DNA from: Macrostomum hystrix
Taxonomy: Eukaryota > Platyhelminthes > Macrostomidae
Length of the DNA: 64,000 bases
Assembly (NCBI GenBank): GCA_950097015.1
Contig: CATNEN010000037.1
Coordinates: 1,116,001 to 1,180,000, forward strand
Reading direction: 5' to 3'
The notes under the pieces are model-generated. The model was not told the origin of the DNA. It worked only from the letters and a program-made list of their open reading frames with translations, and made no database searches. Shown here piece after piece: positions 52,089 through 63,473 of the stretch. The stretch's first letter is position 1. Each line of letters begins with the position of its first letter. The position numbers and the translations under genes were made by a program.

Positions 52089-55000
52089 TACCAGACACAT
52101 TTTAATAACCACCAGGTCCATTTCATCAACGATTAGACACATTTCAATAACCACCAGGTCCATTTCATCAACGATTAGACACATTTCAATAACCACCAGG
52201 TCCATTTCATCAACGATTAGACACATTTCAATAACCACCAGGTCCATTTCATCAACGATTAGACACATTTCAATAACCACCAGGTCCATTTCATCAACGA
52301 TTAGACACATTTCAATAACCACCAGGTCCATTTCATCAACGATTAGACACATTTCAATAACCACCAGGTCCATTTCATCAACGATTAGACACATTTCAAT
52401 AACCACCAGGTCCATTTCATCAACGATTAGACACATTTCAATAACCACCAGGTCCATTTCATCAACGATTAGACACATTTCAATAACCACCAGGTCCATT
52501 TCATCAACGATTAGACACATTTCAATAACCACCAGGTCCATTTCATCAACGATTAGACACATTTCAATAACCACCAGGTCCATTTCATCAACGATTAGAC
52601 ACATTTCAATAACCACCAGGTCCATTTCATCAACGATTAGACACATTTTTATAACCACCAGGTCCATTTCATCAACGACCAGACACATTTTTATAACCAC
52701 CAGGTCCATTTCATCAACGATTAGACACATTTTTATAACCACCAGGTCCATTTCATCAACGATTAGACACATTTCAATAACCACCAGGTCCATTTCATCA
52801 ACGATTAGACACATTTCAATAACCACCAGGTCCATTTCATCAACGATTAGACACATTTCAATAACCACCAGGTCCATTTCATCAACGATTAGACACATTT
52901 CAATAACCACCAGGTCCATTTCATCAACGATTAGACACATTTCAATAACCACCAGGTCCATTTCATCAACGATTAGACACATTTCAATAACCACCAGGTC
53001 CATTTCATCAACGATTAGACACATTTCAATAACCACCAGGTCCATTTCATCAACGATTAGACACATTTCAATAACCACCAGGTCCATTTCATCAACGATT
53101 AGACACATTTCAATAACCACCAGGTCCATTTCATCAACGATTAGACACATTTCAATAACCACCAGGTCCATTTCATCAACGATTAGACACATTTCAATAA
53201 CCACCAGGTCCATTTCATCAACGATTAGACACATTTCAATAACCACCAGGTCCATTTCATCAACGACCAGACACATTTTTATAACCACCAGGTCCATTTC
53301 ATCAACGATTAGACACATTTCAATAACCACCAGGTCCATTTCATCAACGATTAGACACATTTCAATAACCACCAGGTCCATTTCATCAACGATTAGACAC
53401 ATTTCAATAACCACCAGGTCCATTTCATCAACGATTAGACACATTTCAATAACCACCAGGTCCATTTCATCAACGATTAGACACATTTCAATAACCACCA
53501 GGTCCATTTCATCAACGATTAGACACATTTCAATAACCACCAGGTCCATTTCATCAACGATTAGACACATTTCAATAACCACCAGGTCCATTTCATCAAC
53601 GATTAGACACATTTCAATAACGACAAGGCTCATTTCATTAACGACCGCAGATCAAGAATCACGCACTTCATTAACGGCCAGACACATTTCAATAACGACA
53701 AGGCTCATTTCATTAACGACCGCAGATCAAGAATCACGCACTTCATTAACGGCCAGACACATTTCAATAACCACCAGGTCCATTTCATCAACGATTAGAC
53801 ACATTTCAATAACCACCAGGTCCATTTCATCAACGATTAGACACATTTCAATAACCACCAGGTCCATTTCATCAACGATTAGACACATTTCAATAACCAC
53901 CAGGTCCATTTCATCAACGATTAGACACATTTCAATAACCACCAGGTCCATTTCATCAACGACCAGACACATTTTTATAACCACCAGGTCCATTTCATCA
54001 ACGATTAGACACATTTCAATAACCACCAGGTCCATTTCATCAACGATTAGACACATTTCAATAACCACCAGGTCCATTTCATCAACGATTAGACACATTT
54101 CAATAACCACCAGGTCCATTTCATCAACGATTAGACACATTTCAATAACCACCAGGTCCATTTCATCAACGATTAGACACATTTCAATAACCACCAGGTC
54201 CATTTCATCAACGATTAGACACATTTCAATAACCACCAGGTCCATTTCATCAACGATTAGACACATTTCAATAACCACCAGGTCCATTTCATCAACGATT
54301 AGACACATTTCAATAACCACCAGGTCCATTTCATCAACGATTAGACACATTTCAATAACCACCAGGTCCATTTCATCAACGATTAGACACATTTCAATAA
54401 CCACCAGGTCCATTTCATCAACGATTAGACACATTTCAATAACCACCAGGTCCATTTCATCAACGATTAGACACATTTCAATAACCACCAGGTCCATTTC
54501 ATCAACGATTAGACACATTTCAATAACCACCAGGTCCATTTCATCAACGACCAGACACATTTTTATAACCACCAGGTCCATTTCATCAACGATTAGACAC
54601 ATTTCAATAACCACCAGGTCCATTTCATCAACGATTAGACACATTTCAATAACCACCAGGTCCATTTCATCAACGATTAGACACATTTCAATAACCACCA
54701 GGTCCATTTCATCAACGATTAGACACATTTCAATAACCACCAGGTCCATTTCATCAACGATTAGACACATTTCAATAACCACCAGGTCCATTTCATCAAC
54801 GATTAGACACATTTCAATAACCACCAGGTCCATTTCATCAACGATTAGACACATTTCAATAACGACAAGGCTCATTTCATTAACGACCGCAGATCAAGAA
54901 TCACGCACTTCATTAACGGCCAGACACATTTCAATAACGACAAGGCTCATTTCATTAACGACCGCAGATCAAGAATCACGCACTTCATTAACGGCCAGAC

Positions 55001-55580
55001 ACATTTCAATAACCACCAGGTCCATTTCATCAACGATTAGACACATTTCAATAACCACCAGGTCCATTTCATCAACGACCAGACACATTTTTATAACCAC
55101 CAGGTCCATTTCATCAACGATTAGACACATTTCAATAACCACCAGGTCCATTTCATCAACGATTAGACACATTTCAATAACCACCAGGTCCATTTCATCA
55201 ACGATTAGACACATTTCAATAACCACCAGGTCCATTTCATCAACGATTAGACACATTTCAATAACCACCAGGTCCATTTCATCAACGATTAGACACATTT
55301 CAATAACCACCAGGTCCATTTCATCAACGATTAGACACATTTCAATAACCACCAGGTCCATTTCATCAACGATTAGACACATTTCAATAACCACCAGGTC
55401 CATTTCATCAACGATTAGACACATTTCAATAACGACAAGGCTCATTTCATTAACGACCGCAGATCAAGAATCACGCACTTCATTAACGGCCAGACACATT
55501 TCAATAACGACAAGGCTCATTTCATTAACGACCGCAGATCAAGAATCACGCACTTCATTAACGGCCAGACACATTTTATT
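52089..55580. repeat. 42-bp array with 76-bp block doublets
   Basis: The unit contains ATTTCAATAACCACCAGGTC followed by CATTTCATCAACGATTAGAC, about 75 copies. Near 53620-53765, 54862-55005 and 55432-55575 the array is broken by two tandem copies of a 76-bp block with AACGACAAGGCTCATTTC and GCAGATCAAGAATCACGC. A minority unit has CGACCAGACACATTTTTATA. Minus-strand frames of 658 and 382 codons follow from the unit length. Confidence 0.93.
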
Positions 55581-55876
55581 AACACTATATACAAGTACAA
55601 CTCACAAGTAACTAATAGCAGAAAAGTTTCTTGAGTTGGTCAACACAATCACAATTTTTTAGCTGTCGCTATTACGATGTCAACCAAATGGTGCTAAGTA
55701 TCACAAAGGAATTTTTGTATTACGATTCGATAGTTTTTATTATATTCTAAAACATTTTTATTCGGATATCTATTCAACAGAAAAGAATTAAATAGAATAA
55801 GTAGAGACTATATTTAAGAGTTTTAAAAAAATGATTTTTTCAGTTACAATGTTTGAAACTGTTTAATTCATTATTG

Positions 55877-55882
55877 TTTATT
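55877..55882 (-). terminator. polyadenylation signal of the GTF3C6-like gene
   Basis: AATAAA on the minus strand, about 107 nt after the stop codon. Confidence 0.55.
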
Positions 55883-55988
55883 ATATATTTTACATTGAAA
55901 ATGCACTTTGTAGATTAATTGTCTTACAATAAAATATTTTATCTCGTAACTTGCATGAACAAACTGATTGAGTGACTGACTAGTAAAG

Positions 55989-56375
55989 TCAGCTCCGAGA
56001 TGCAGATTTCAGGCCCGTCGCTGAGGCTGCCTCGGCCTTGACACCAACTGCTGGCGGCTGCAACAGCAACAGCTTGTCAGTTTGGCCAACCAGCCTGATG
56101 CTGGGACTGGGAGATGCGTCAGCCCGCTGCTGATCCGCCAGTTCAAAGTACATCACAGTGCCGGCAGCGTCTTTGTAACGACCGCGCAAGTCCAGGCGGC
56201 CCTGCTGCAGCCGAGGTCTGGTCGAGTCCAGGCCGGTGATCCGGCAGGGCCGCTCCAGGCCGCTTATCAACAGGTGACCGCCATGCTCCACGTGAACTAG
56301 GCGTTCGTCCACTGTCTCCCAGTTGGCGCTGTCATCATGGGCTGATGCCTGCTGCTGCTTAGTCGCCGTTGTCAT
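55989..56375 (-). CDS. GTF3C6: TFIIIC subunit 6 (tau55-type) homologue, single coding exon
   Basis: 128 residues. The core (about 26-80) reads LVHVEHGGHLLISGLERPC, then RITGLDSTRPRLQ, then GRYKDAAGTVMYFEL. This is the beta-strand pattern of the TFIIIC tau55/GTF3C6 domain, which in animals takes part in RNA polymerase III transcription at tRNA-type promoters. The start is set at the ATG in CAAGCTGATGAC (56373-56375). An upstream in-frame Met at 56408 lies next to an A-run after a possible acceptor (TTTTACCAG) and is less likely. The C-terminus lacks the long acidic tail of vertebrate GTF3C6 and ends Ala/Ser-rich. Arrays flank the gene on both sides. The family call rests on recognition, not a search. 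Confidence 0.8.
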   Translation of the reverse strand: MTTATKQQQASAHDDSANWETVDERLVHVEHGGHLLISGLERPCRITGLDSTRPRLQQGRLDLRGRYKDAAGTVMYFELADQQRADASPSPSIRLVGQTDKLLLLQPPAVGVKAEAASATGLKSASRS

Positions 56376-56424
56376 CAGCTTGGAGTTTTTTTTCTGGTAA
56401 AACTGCAATTTTTTTTCAATATTT

Positions 56425-57243
56425 CATAAGAGACCAGACACTTTCATAAGAGACCAGACACATTCATATGAGACCAGACACATTCATATGAGACCAGACA
56501 CATTCATATGAGACCAGACACATTCATATGAGACCAGACACATTTATAAGAGACCAGACACATTCATAACAGACCAGACACATTCATAACAGACCAGACA
56601 CATTCATATGAGACCAGACACTTTCATAAGAGACCAGACACATTCATATGAGACCAGACACATTTATAAGAGACCAGACACATTCATAACAGACCAGACA
56701 CATTCATATGAGACCAGACGCTTTCATAAGAGACCAGACACATTCATATGAGACCAGACACATTTATAAGAGACCAGACACATTCATAACAGACCAGACA
56801 CATTCATAACAGACCAGACACATTCATATGAGACCAGACACTTTCATAAGAGACCAGACACATTCATATGAGACCAGACACATTCATATGAGACCAGACA
56901 CATTCATAAGAGACCAGACACATTCATATGAGACCAGACACATTTATAAGAGACCAGACACATTCATAACAGACCAGACACATTCATAAGAGACCAGACA
57001 CATTCATAAGAGACCAGACACATTCATATGAGACCAGACACATTCATAAGAGACCAGACACATTCATATGAGACCAGACACATTCATAAGAGACCAGACA
57101 CATTCATATGAGACCAGACACATTCATAAGAGACCAGACACATTCATATGAGACCAGACACATTTATAAGAGACCAGACACATTCATAACAGACCAGACA
57201 CATTCATATGAGACCAGACACTTTCATAAGAGACCAGACACTT
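56425..57243. repeat. 20-bp minisatellite upstream of GTF3C6, about 41 copies
   Basis: The unit contains GAGACCAGACACATTCATAT, with TAAG, TAAC and TTTATAAG sub-types. It occupies the expected promoter or 5' UTR-intron zone of the minus-strand gene. It shares GACCAGACACATTT with a variant of the 42-bp array. Confidence 0.92.
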
Positions 57244-57469
57244 CAGTTCAAAAACACATTACAGATTATTTTGTCCAGTTATATTGTACATCACTCTCCA
57301 ATACTTTGATTTCCAGGCCACTGTTCAAAATATTTTAATAAAAAAAACAAAAACCTTTTTTTTAAATCGTACAAATTAAAAACTGTACAGGATAGCTCTA
57401 TTAATAAATTCATTTTGAAGAAAATTTAGTTGTATATAAAATATTACCGAGCTCACTAAGCTTTTCATT

Positions 57470-58850
57470 GCTCATCCTGAGGATCTGGGGAGGATGGCTG
57501 CTCATTCTGGGGATCTGGGGAGGATGGCTGCTCATTCTGGGGATCTGGGGTGGATGGCTGCTCATCCTGAGGATCTGGGGAGGATGACTGCTCATTCTGG
57601 GGATCTGGGGTGGATGGCTGCTCATCCTGAGGATCTGCGGAGGATGACTGCTCATTCTGGGGATCTGGGGTGGATGGCTGCTCATCCTGAGGATCTGGGG
57701 AGGATGGCTGCTCATCCTGAGGATCTGGGGAGGATGGCTGCTCATCCTGAGGATCTGGGGAGGATGGCTGCTCATCCTGAGGATCTGGGGAGGATGGCTG
57801 CTCATCCTGAGGATCTGGGGAGGATGGCTGCTCATCCTGAGGATCTGGGGAGGATGGCTGCTCATCCTGGGGATCTGGGAGGATGGCTGCTCATCCTGAG
57901 GATCTGGGTGGATGGCTGCTCATCCTGAGGATCTGGGGAGGATGGCTGCTCATCCTGAGGATCTGGGAGGATGGCTGCTCATCCTGAGGATCTGGGGAGG
58001 ATGGCTGCTCATCCTGAGGATCTGGGGAGGATGGCTGCTCATCCTAAGGATCTGGGGAGGATGACTGCTCATTCTGGGGATCTGGGGTGGATGGCTGCTC
58101 ATCCTGAGGATCTGCGGAGGATGACTGCTCATTCTGGGGATCTGGGGTGGATGGCTGCTCATCCTGAGGATCTGGGGAGGATGGCTGCTCATCCTGAGGA
58201 TCTGGGGAGGATGGCTGCTCATCCTGAGGATCTGGGGAGGATGGCTGCTCATCCTGAGGATCTGGGAGGATGGCTGCTCATCCTGAGGATCTGGGGAGGA
58301 TGGCTGCTCATCCTGAGGATCTGGGGAGGATGGCTGCTCATCCTGAGGATCTGGGGAGGATGGCTGCTCATCCTGGGGATCTGGGAGGATGGCTGCTCAT
58401 CCTGAGGATCTGGGTGGATGGCTGCTCATCCTGAGGATCTGGGGAGGATGGCTGCTCATCCTGAGGATCTGGGAGGATGGCTGCTCATCCTGAGGATCTG
58501 GGGAGGATGGCTGCTCATCCTGAGGATCTGGGGAGGATGGCTGCTCATCCTAAGGATCTGGGGAGGATGGCTGCTCATCCTGAGGATCTGGGGAGGATGG
58601 CTGCTCATTCTGGAGATCTGGGGTGGATGGCTGCTCATCCTGAGGATCTGGGGAGGATGGCTGCTCATCCTGAGGATCTGGGGAGGATGGCTGCTCATCC
58701 TAAGGATCTGGGGAGGATGGCTGCTCATCCTGAGGATCTGGGGAGGATGGCTGCTCATTCTGGAGATCTGGGGTGGATGGCTGCTCATCCTGAGGATCTG
58801 GGGAGGATGGCTGCTCATCCTGAGGATCTGGGTGGATGGCTGCTCATATA
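57470..58850. repeat. 30-bp minisatellite, about 46 copies
   Basis: The unit contains GGATCTGGGGAGGATGGCTG followed by CTCATCCTGA. Single-G deletions shift frames between blocks. The rare CTCATCCTAAGG form at about 58040, 58546 and 58696 marks block duplication. Confidence 0.92.
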
Positions 58851-59495
58851 TTTAGATGATCAAATAAAAACCTGAAGATCACACACGACAAGGCGACAAC
58901 TCAAGCATGAGAGGCCATCTCATAAACAAGGCCATAAAGGCAATAATTTTGTACAGGTCACATGCGGATCTTCTTAATTTCCCTTCCTCCCCTTCCAGTC
59001 ATCCCCAGCTGCAGGAAATGAAATCATTCTTAGAAAACATGGCGCGAATTTAGGCAACGATTCGGTGAAAAAGGTAAGACAGGTATGGAAAAGCTAACTA
59101 AACTCATAGATGATAATCATTTGAACCTAAAAGGGCAACCAATACGCTTAGAAAGTGCGGAAGGCGAGGCAAGAGCATCCATCCTCAAAGAGCTCAAAGC
59201 GCCGAAAAATGCACACATTTGCACATTGATGCAAAAAAGGATTAAATATCTGAAAAAGTGACAAAAATCATTTATAACTTTGATGAGACGCATTTGTAGG
59301 AACAAAACTTTCTTCGTCTAGTATTTGATTGGGGCGTGAAAAAAAATATGGTAACTTCTTTTTAGATTACTAAAATAAAATGGAAGTCAATTAAGATATG
59401 AGGATTCGTGTTTTCCTACTGTTAGTAGGATATCCTGGATAATCCTGGATATTTGCCGATGCATTTTTTTAAGATGTGCGCAAAACTAATTCGTC
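58851..59495. other. 3' flank of LYRM1, nothing else recognised
   Basis: AT-rich, no array and no recognisable gene. Confidence 0.4.
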
Positions 59496-59876
59496 CTACT
59501 TTAACTTGGGCGCATAGCCAGACGCGTAGCTCTTCATATAGGCCGGCAGTGCGTCGTCCATGCCGCGTGCTGTTCGCCGCTTCGGCTGGCCGGGCGTTGC
59601 CAAGCAACCAGGCGGCAGGTTGGGCATGCGCGGATAGGGCGTATTATAATGCAAGGCTAGGCTAATCCGTGACTCAGCCTCCATAATGTGCGCCTCTATG
59701 ACGGCCGGATCCGTGAGAGCTCGATGCCGGCGGAACAGTGAGCCGGCTTCTTTGCGAATGTAGTCGGCTTCAGTTGCGGGATCGGCAACGCCGGGCCGGC
59801 TGGGCCATTGTCTGGCCAAGCGCAGGATGTGACGGTACAGGCCGAGGACACGTTGACGCGTGGTTAATACCGACAT
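59496..59876 (-). CDS. LYRM1: LYR motif-containing protein 1, complete single coding exon
   Basis: 126 residues. The LYR motif is at residues 13-15 in RVLGLYRHILRLARQW, followed by YIRKEAGSLFRRHRALTD and the LYRM1-specific ALHYNTPYPRMPNLPPG. LYR proteins of the LYRM/complex-1 family act in mitochondria, usually bound to acyl carrier protein, in iron-sulphur or respiratory-complex assembly. The specific role of LYRM1 is less clear. Length matches the family (about 120 aa). The start ATG (59874-59876) precedes MSVLTTRQ, as in homologues. No intron is needed. Confidence 0.92.
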   Translation of the reverse strand: MSVLTTRQRVLGLYRHILRLARQWPSRPGVADPATEADYIRKEAGSLFRRHRALTDPAVIEAHIMEAESRISLALHYNTPYPRMPNLPPGCLATPGQPKRRTARGMDDALPAYMKSYASGYAPKLK

Positions 59877-61213
59877 GCAAACTGTTCTGAAAGATGACGA
59901 TTAGTGTACTTAATCAATCGTTTGGTCATTTGGTGGCAGTAGGCAATTCTGCCCATTTCGCTGATTCCTGAGCACACTCGCACGCAAATACTCACACTCA
60001 GGTGACTTTCTCATCGCTCTCACACTCTCATTGTGCACTGGAGGTTGGCCCTGAAGGGCGCAAATTGCACGACAAGACACCAAGCCTTCTCTCTGCGGCA
60101 GCGCCCCAATTTAATGTAGCCTTGATGCGAAATCAAGCTCAGAGACCTCGGTGCGAGAGGCAAATGCGATGGAATCGAATTCAAGCTATATTTTTGCACT
60201 GATTGCCATGCCATGCTGGTGTGGTGCCACAAAAAGAAGGTGGAATATAAAAAGGTGCTGGACGGCTATGCGAGCAGCAGCAAGATGTGAGCTATTGTAA
60301 AGAGCTTCCTGCGATCATCAACAGCTATGTATAAATGCCTGCAATATGGATAGCAATCTGGAAAATTTTCTAGAACTGCTGAATGTTAGGAATTACTTGC
60401 AAGAGAACATTGAAATGGCCATTTTACACACCCGAGCAAGTATCCACATGGCCTAAGCTGCCAGCAGCAACATCTATGGCCACTAACAGACTGCGCACGC
60501 CATTACCAGTGGCTGTAAAGCTATAAAGATTGCCCAAACATCAAGTGCAGCCAGCAGCAGCAACCATCTGAAGTCTGTGATCCGGCTTAGAGCAGGAGGC
60601 CCTGCTTAGCCAGCATCCAAAGCATCTTTGATTCACAATCTGCATTTGGCTAGGCCGTCACCACAGTGCCAGCTGTGGCCTGCACTGCTAAAACAGCTGA
60701 ACATAGCCAACTCAGCAATGGCCAGAGGATGAGGAATGAGAAAATATGATACATGACATAAGCAAGTATATGGAAAGAGAGAGTGGCATTTCACACATGA
60801 GCCGTTATACCTCAAAGCACTTAGATTTATAACAATGTAACAGCTTTAAAAGGCTTGCTGCAGCAACATGCTGTCACTGCTCTGCAAGCCATGGCACACA
60901 ATATCCATTGCAAAGCAGCTTCTGGCAAGGTAGTCCTACATCAGAAGGTCTTTAACATGGAGTTTTGGTGGCTCTTCATAAAGATTGGCTAGCCCTACTA
61001 CCAAGCATTGTTGGCCCCTTGTGCATTTTAAGCAGGAGGTGAAAGACAATTATGAACTTTCTCTTTCTTTTAGGTGAGGGGATTTTATGTTGTTTGTTAG
61101 TGCCATCTTTTTATATTTAGTATTTTGGATTTTATTATTTTAATACCAATAGGTTTAACTAGCCAATTTCATAGTTTTATGTATCTTTTATGTATCTTTT
61201 ATGTATGTAAATA
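59877..61213. other. intergenic, no gene recognised
   Basis: About 1.3 kb upstream of LYRM1. 60240-61000 is rich in CAGC and TGGC words and poor in CpG, perhaps a decayed repeat. No intact frame or RNA gene is recognisable. Confidence 0.4.
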
Positions 61214-61450
61214 CTAGCTTTTTTTGCCCGTTGTTTTTGGGGCAGAAATTTAAAGCAAAGCAGTAAGCAATTCACGTCTCTGTATTAACTTTATAGTGAA
61301 GGTCACCATTTATTTATTTACTGCATTAATGAAAAGCGAAGAGTTTGCTTAAGGGCGTTTTAAGTAAAAAATAAGTGAAAAGTTTGTCCAAACAGCCCCC
61401 TCTTGATTACTTCTTTAGAAACATGTCTCTTAGCCACTCCTCTATACAGT

Positions 61451-61724
61451 CAGTGGCAGATCCAGGAATTTTGTTTTGGGGCGGTCTGTCAGGGGAGCGC
61501 CATGAGAATCACAGAGGGGGTGCCAGCGGCCGAAAAAGGGCGCCAGGAGCCAAGAAAGGGCGCCAGCGGCTGAAAAATGGGAGCCAGCGGCTGAAAAAGG
61601 GGCGCCAGCGGCCGAAAAGGGGCGCCAGTGCTGCGACTGGCGCCCCTGGTGGGGGCATCTTATTCCCATGATTAAAATTTAGGGGGGCAACTGCCCCCCC
61701 GCTCCCCCCCTAAATCTGCCTCTG
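61451..61724. mobile_element. hAT-type non-autonomous element (MITE) nested in Helitron 2
   Basis: A 274-bp element flanked by a perfect 8-bp target duplication TATACAGT (61443-61450 and 61725-61732). The inverted ends are CAGTGGCAGATCCAGG and, at the right, CAGAGGCAGATTTAGG (reverse complement), 13 of 16 matching. Eight-base duplications and CAG-starting ends are hallmarks of the hAT superfamily. Inside are about six copies of a GGGCGCCAGCGGCCGAAAAA unit. It has no transposase. Confidence 0.87.
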
Positions 61725-61876
61725 TATACAGTATGCATGTACACGCGTATACATAAGGAAAATAGCCATGGCATAACAATAACAATGTCAAAGAAACAAA
61801 ATTAAACTGTTTCAGAGTTCAGAGTTGGACAGGTCAAGGTCAATTCGTGACTACTTTTCTATTAATTGCTTGCGAG

Positions 61877-62917
61877 TCACCTCAAGGCCTGGGGATACAC
61901 CACATTCTTCGTTCTTCCCCTTGGTGCGAAAATGAATAGGCCAGCTGGAGTTCCAACACGGGAGCAGGCGACATAAAGCTGCCCATGCGAGAAGCAAGGA
62001 GTCTCCAGGTTGATGCCAGCCACCTTCAGCGACTGTCCCTGAGCCTTGTTAATAGTCATCGCAAAGCACACTCTCACAGGGAACTGCAGTCGCTTGAACT
62101 GAAATGGCAGGTCCGTGGGGATAATTGGAATCCGGGGAATGAACACAGACTCTCCTCTGCCAGATCCAGTCATTATCGTGGCCTCAATCACGTGTGGGAA
62201 GAGCCGCCTGACTATCAGTCGGGTGCCGTTACACAGCCTTGGCGCATTCAGGTTGCGGAGGAGCATAATTGGTGCCCCAACTTTCAGCTGCAAGTTGTGC
62301 GATGGAGTTGCAGGAGGATCTAGAGAGTTCAGAAACTCAACAGGATACTCCACAGCGGTGTCATCAGTCAACGTTGTATCAATTGACTTGTAGGTGAAAA
62401 CTGCACCTGGCAACTCCTGAAGCAGTTGGTAGTTAATTTCGTTGGCGGCATCATTTCTAGGACACAGAATTGCCCTCTCTGACAGCCAGTCAACGTCAGC
62501 ATATCGAACCATCAGGTTCGGGTAAACTTTTGCCTTGAGCTCCTGCACTGACTGCACAATGGTTCCGATTGTAGCGATCGATGACTGCCCATCCTCGGTG
62601 CTAATCTCCAGCAGACCATTGCCGATTCGCAATAGATTGGCAGAGAACTCATGAGCTGTTTCGTCTCCTTGAATTGTAGCTCTCATGTTTGTTCGTAGGT
62701 GCAACTTCACAACCGATGGCCACAGGTGAGATGATTTTAGGCAAGCATTAATCTCATCAGCAGGAGTGCCACGCGGAATCACAGGCAGCGTCTGTCTAAA
62801 GTCTCCAGACAGCAGCAGAGTGACACCACCCATCAGTTGATCGCCAGCCTCTCTCTTTCTTCTATCCCAGGCTGGCTGGAGAGAAATATCGCCCTGCGCA
62901 CTGGGACGCCACCGCAC
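61877..62917 (-). pseudogene. Helitron helicase C-terminal half, intact frame but truncated gene
   Basis: A 346-codon frame. After about 26 codons shared with the Helitron 1 leader it jumps straight to [20 protein letters not shown], then NLRTNMRAT-type motifs ([15 protein letters not shown]), NAPRLCNGTRL, VCFAMTINKAQGQSLKVAG and QLYVACSRVGTP. The last two are Pif1-family helicase motifs V and VI. The Rep nuclease, Walker A and Walker B are deleted, so it cannot act alone. In the overlap with Helitron 1 only scattered substitutions occur. Confidence 0.88.
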
Positions 62918-63473
62918 TCACCGCACTCAGTCTCAGTGCTGCTTGGGGGCCAGTAGACAGTCTAGGGGTTTGGGCTGTGTACATTCACGGCTTGAAATAC
63001 AATGTACAGTCTGGGGCTTCGGCGCCCGGGGAAGGGAGGGGGTGGCTGTAATAAAATTTGGCCCGCAGAGTGGCGGAGGGGAGTTGGGGTGGCTGTCCTC
63101 GGAAAACAAAAAGTGACTCACTTTGAGATGATGCAGCTTTGCTCTGGATTGAGTAGAGATGTTCAAAATTGACAGCATTGTTGGAAAACATGTAAAGTGT
63201 AAGTGGATCAAATTTGGAGAAAATCTGACAAAGTGGGGCGACGATATGTCGAATTGAGTGATTTTTTGACGATTTTTGAGCAGTTTTTTGCACTTTTGAG
63301 CAGGAAGGAAATGATTTTTCGGGAATTTGAGTAGCCTATTGCACTCAGCGTAGGTGGTTTTAGGTATGTGCAAAGTTTGGTGCGATTTGGTTGAGCGGTT
63401 TCGGCGTCTATAAAGACAAAAGGTTGCACACAGACAGACAGACAGACAGAGTTTTCACTTTTATATATATAGA

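Larger units (their letters stand above)
61214..63473 (-). mobile_element. Helitron 2, non-autonomous, with nested hAT element
   Basis: A 2260-bp element on the minus strand. The 5' end TCTATATATATAAAAG is at 63473, the 3' end GCTAG at 61214. The same hairpin TGCCC/GGGCA stands before the terminus. The flanks on the minus strand are A and T, as for Helitron 1. Its 5' 600 bp and its 3' 150 bp are nearly identical to Helitron 1. Its inner part retains the helicase C-terminal half that Helitron 1 has lost. Confidence 0.93.

Noticed and set aside
51657-55445. Minus-strand frames of 658, 382 and 158 codons with a regular 14-residue repeat
   Set aside because: They come from the 42-bp unit. They end at each 76-bp doublet in the same way, as expected for satellite sequence rather than a gene.
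56376-56408. Upstream Met of the GTF3C6-like gene
   Set aside because: The added residues come from an A-rich run right after an acceptor-like TTTTACCAG, so they are more likely 5' UTR.
3075-58850. CRISPR-like appearance of regularly spaced repeats
   Set aside because: The units are directly adjacent with no unique spacers, and the context is eukaryotic.
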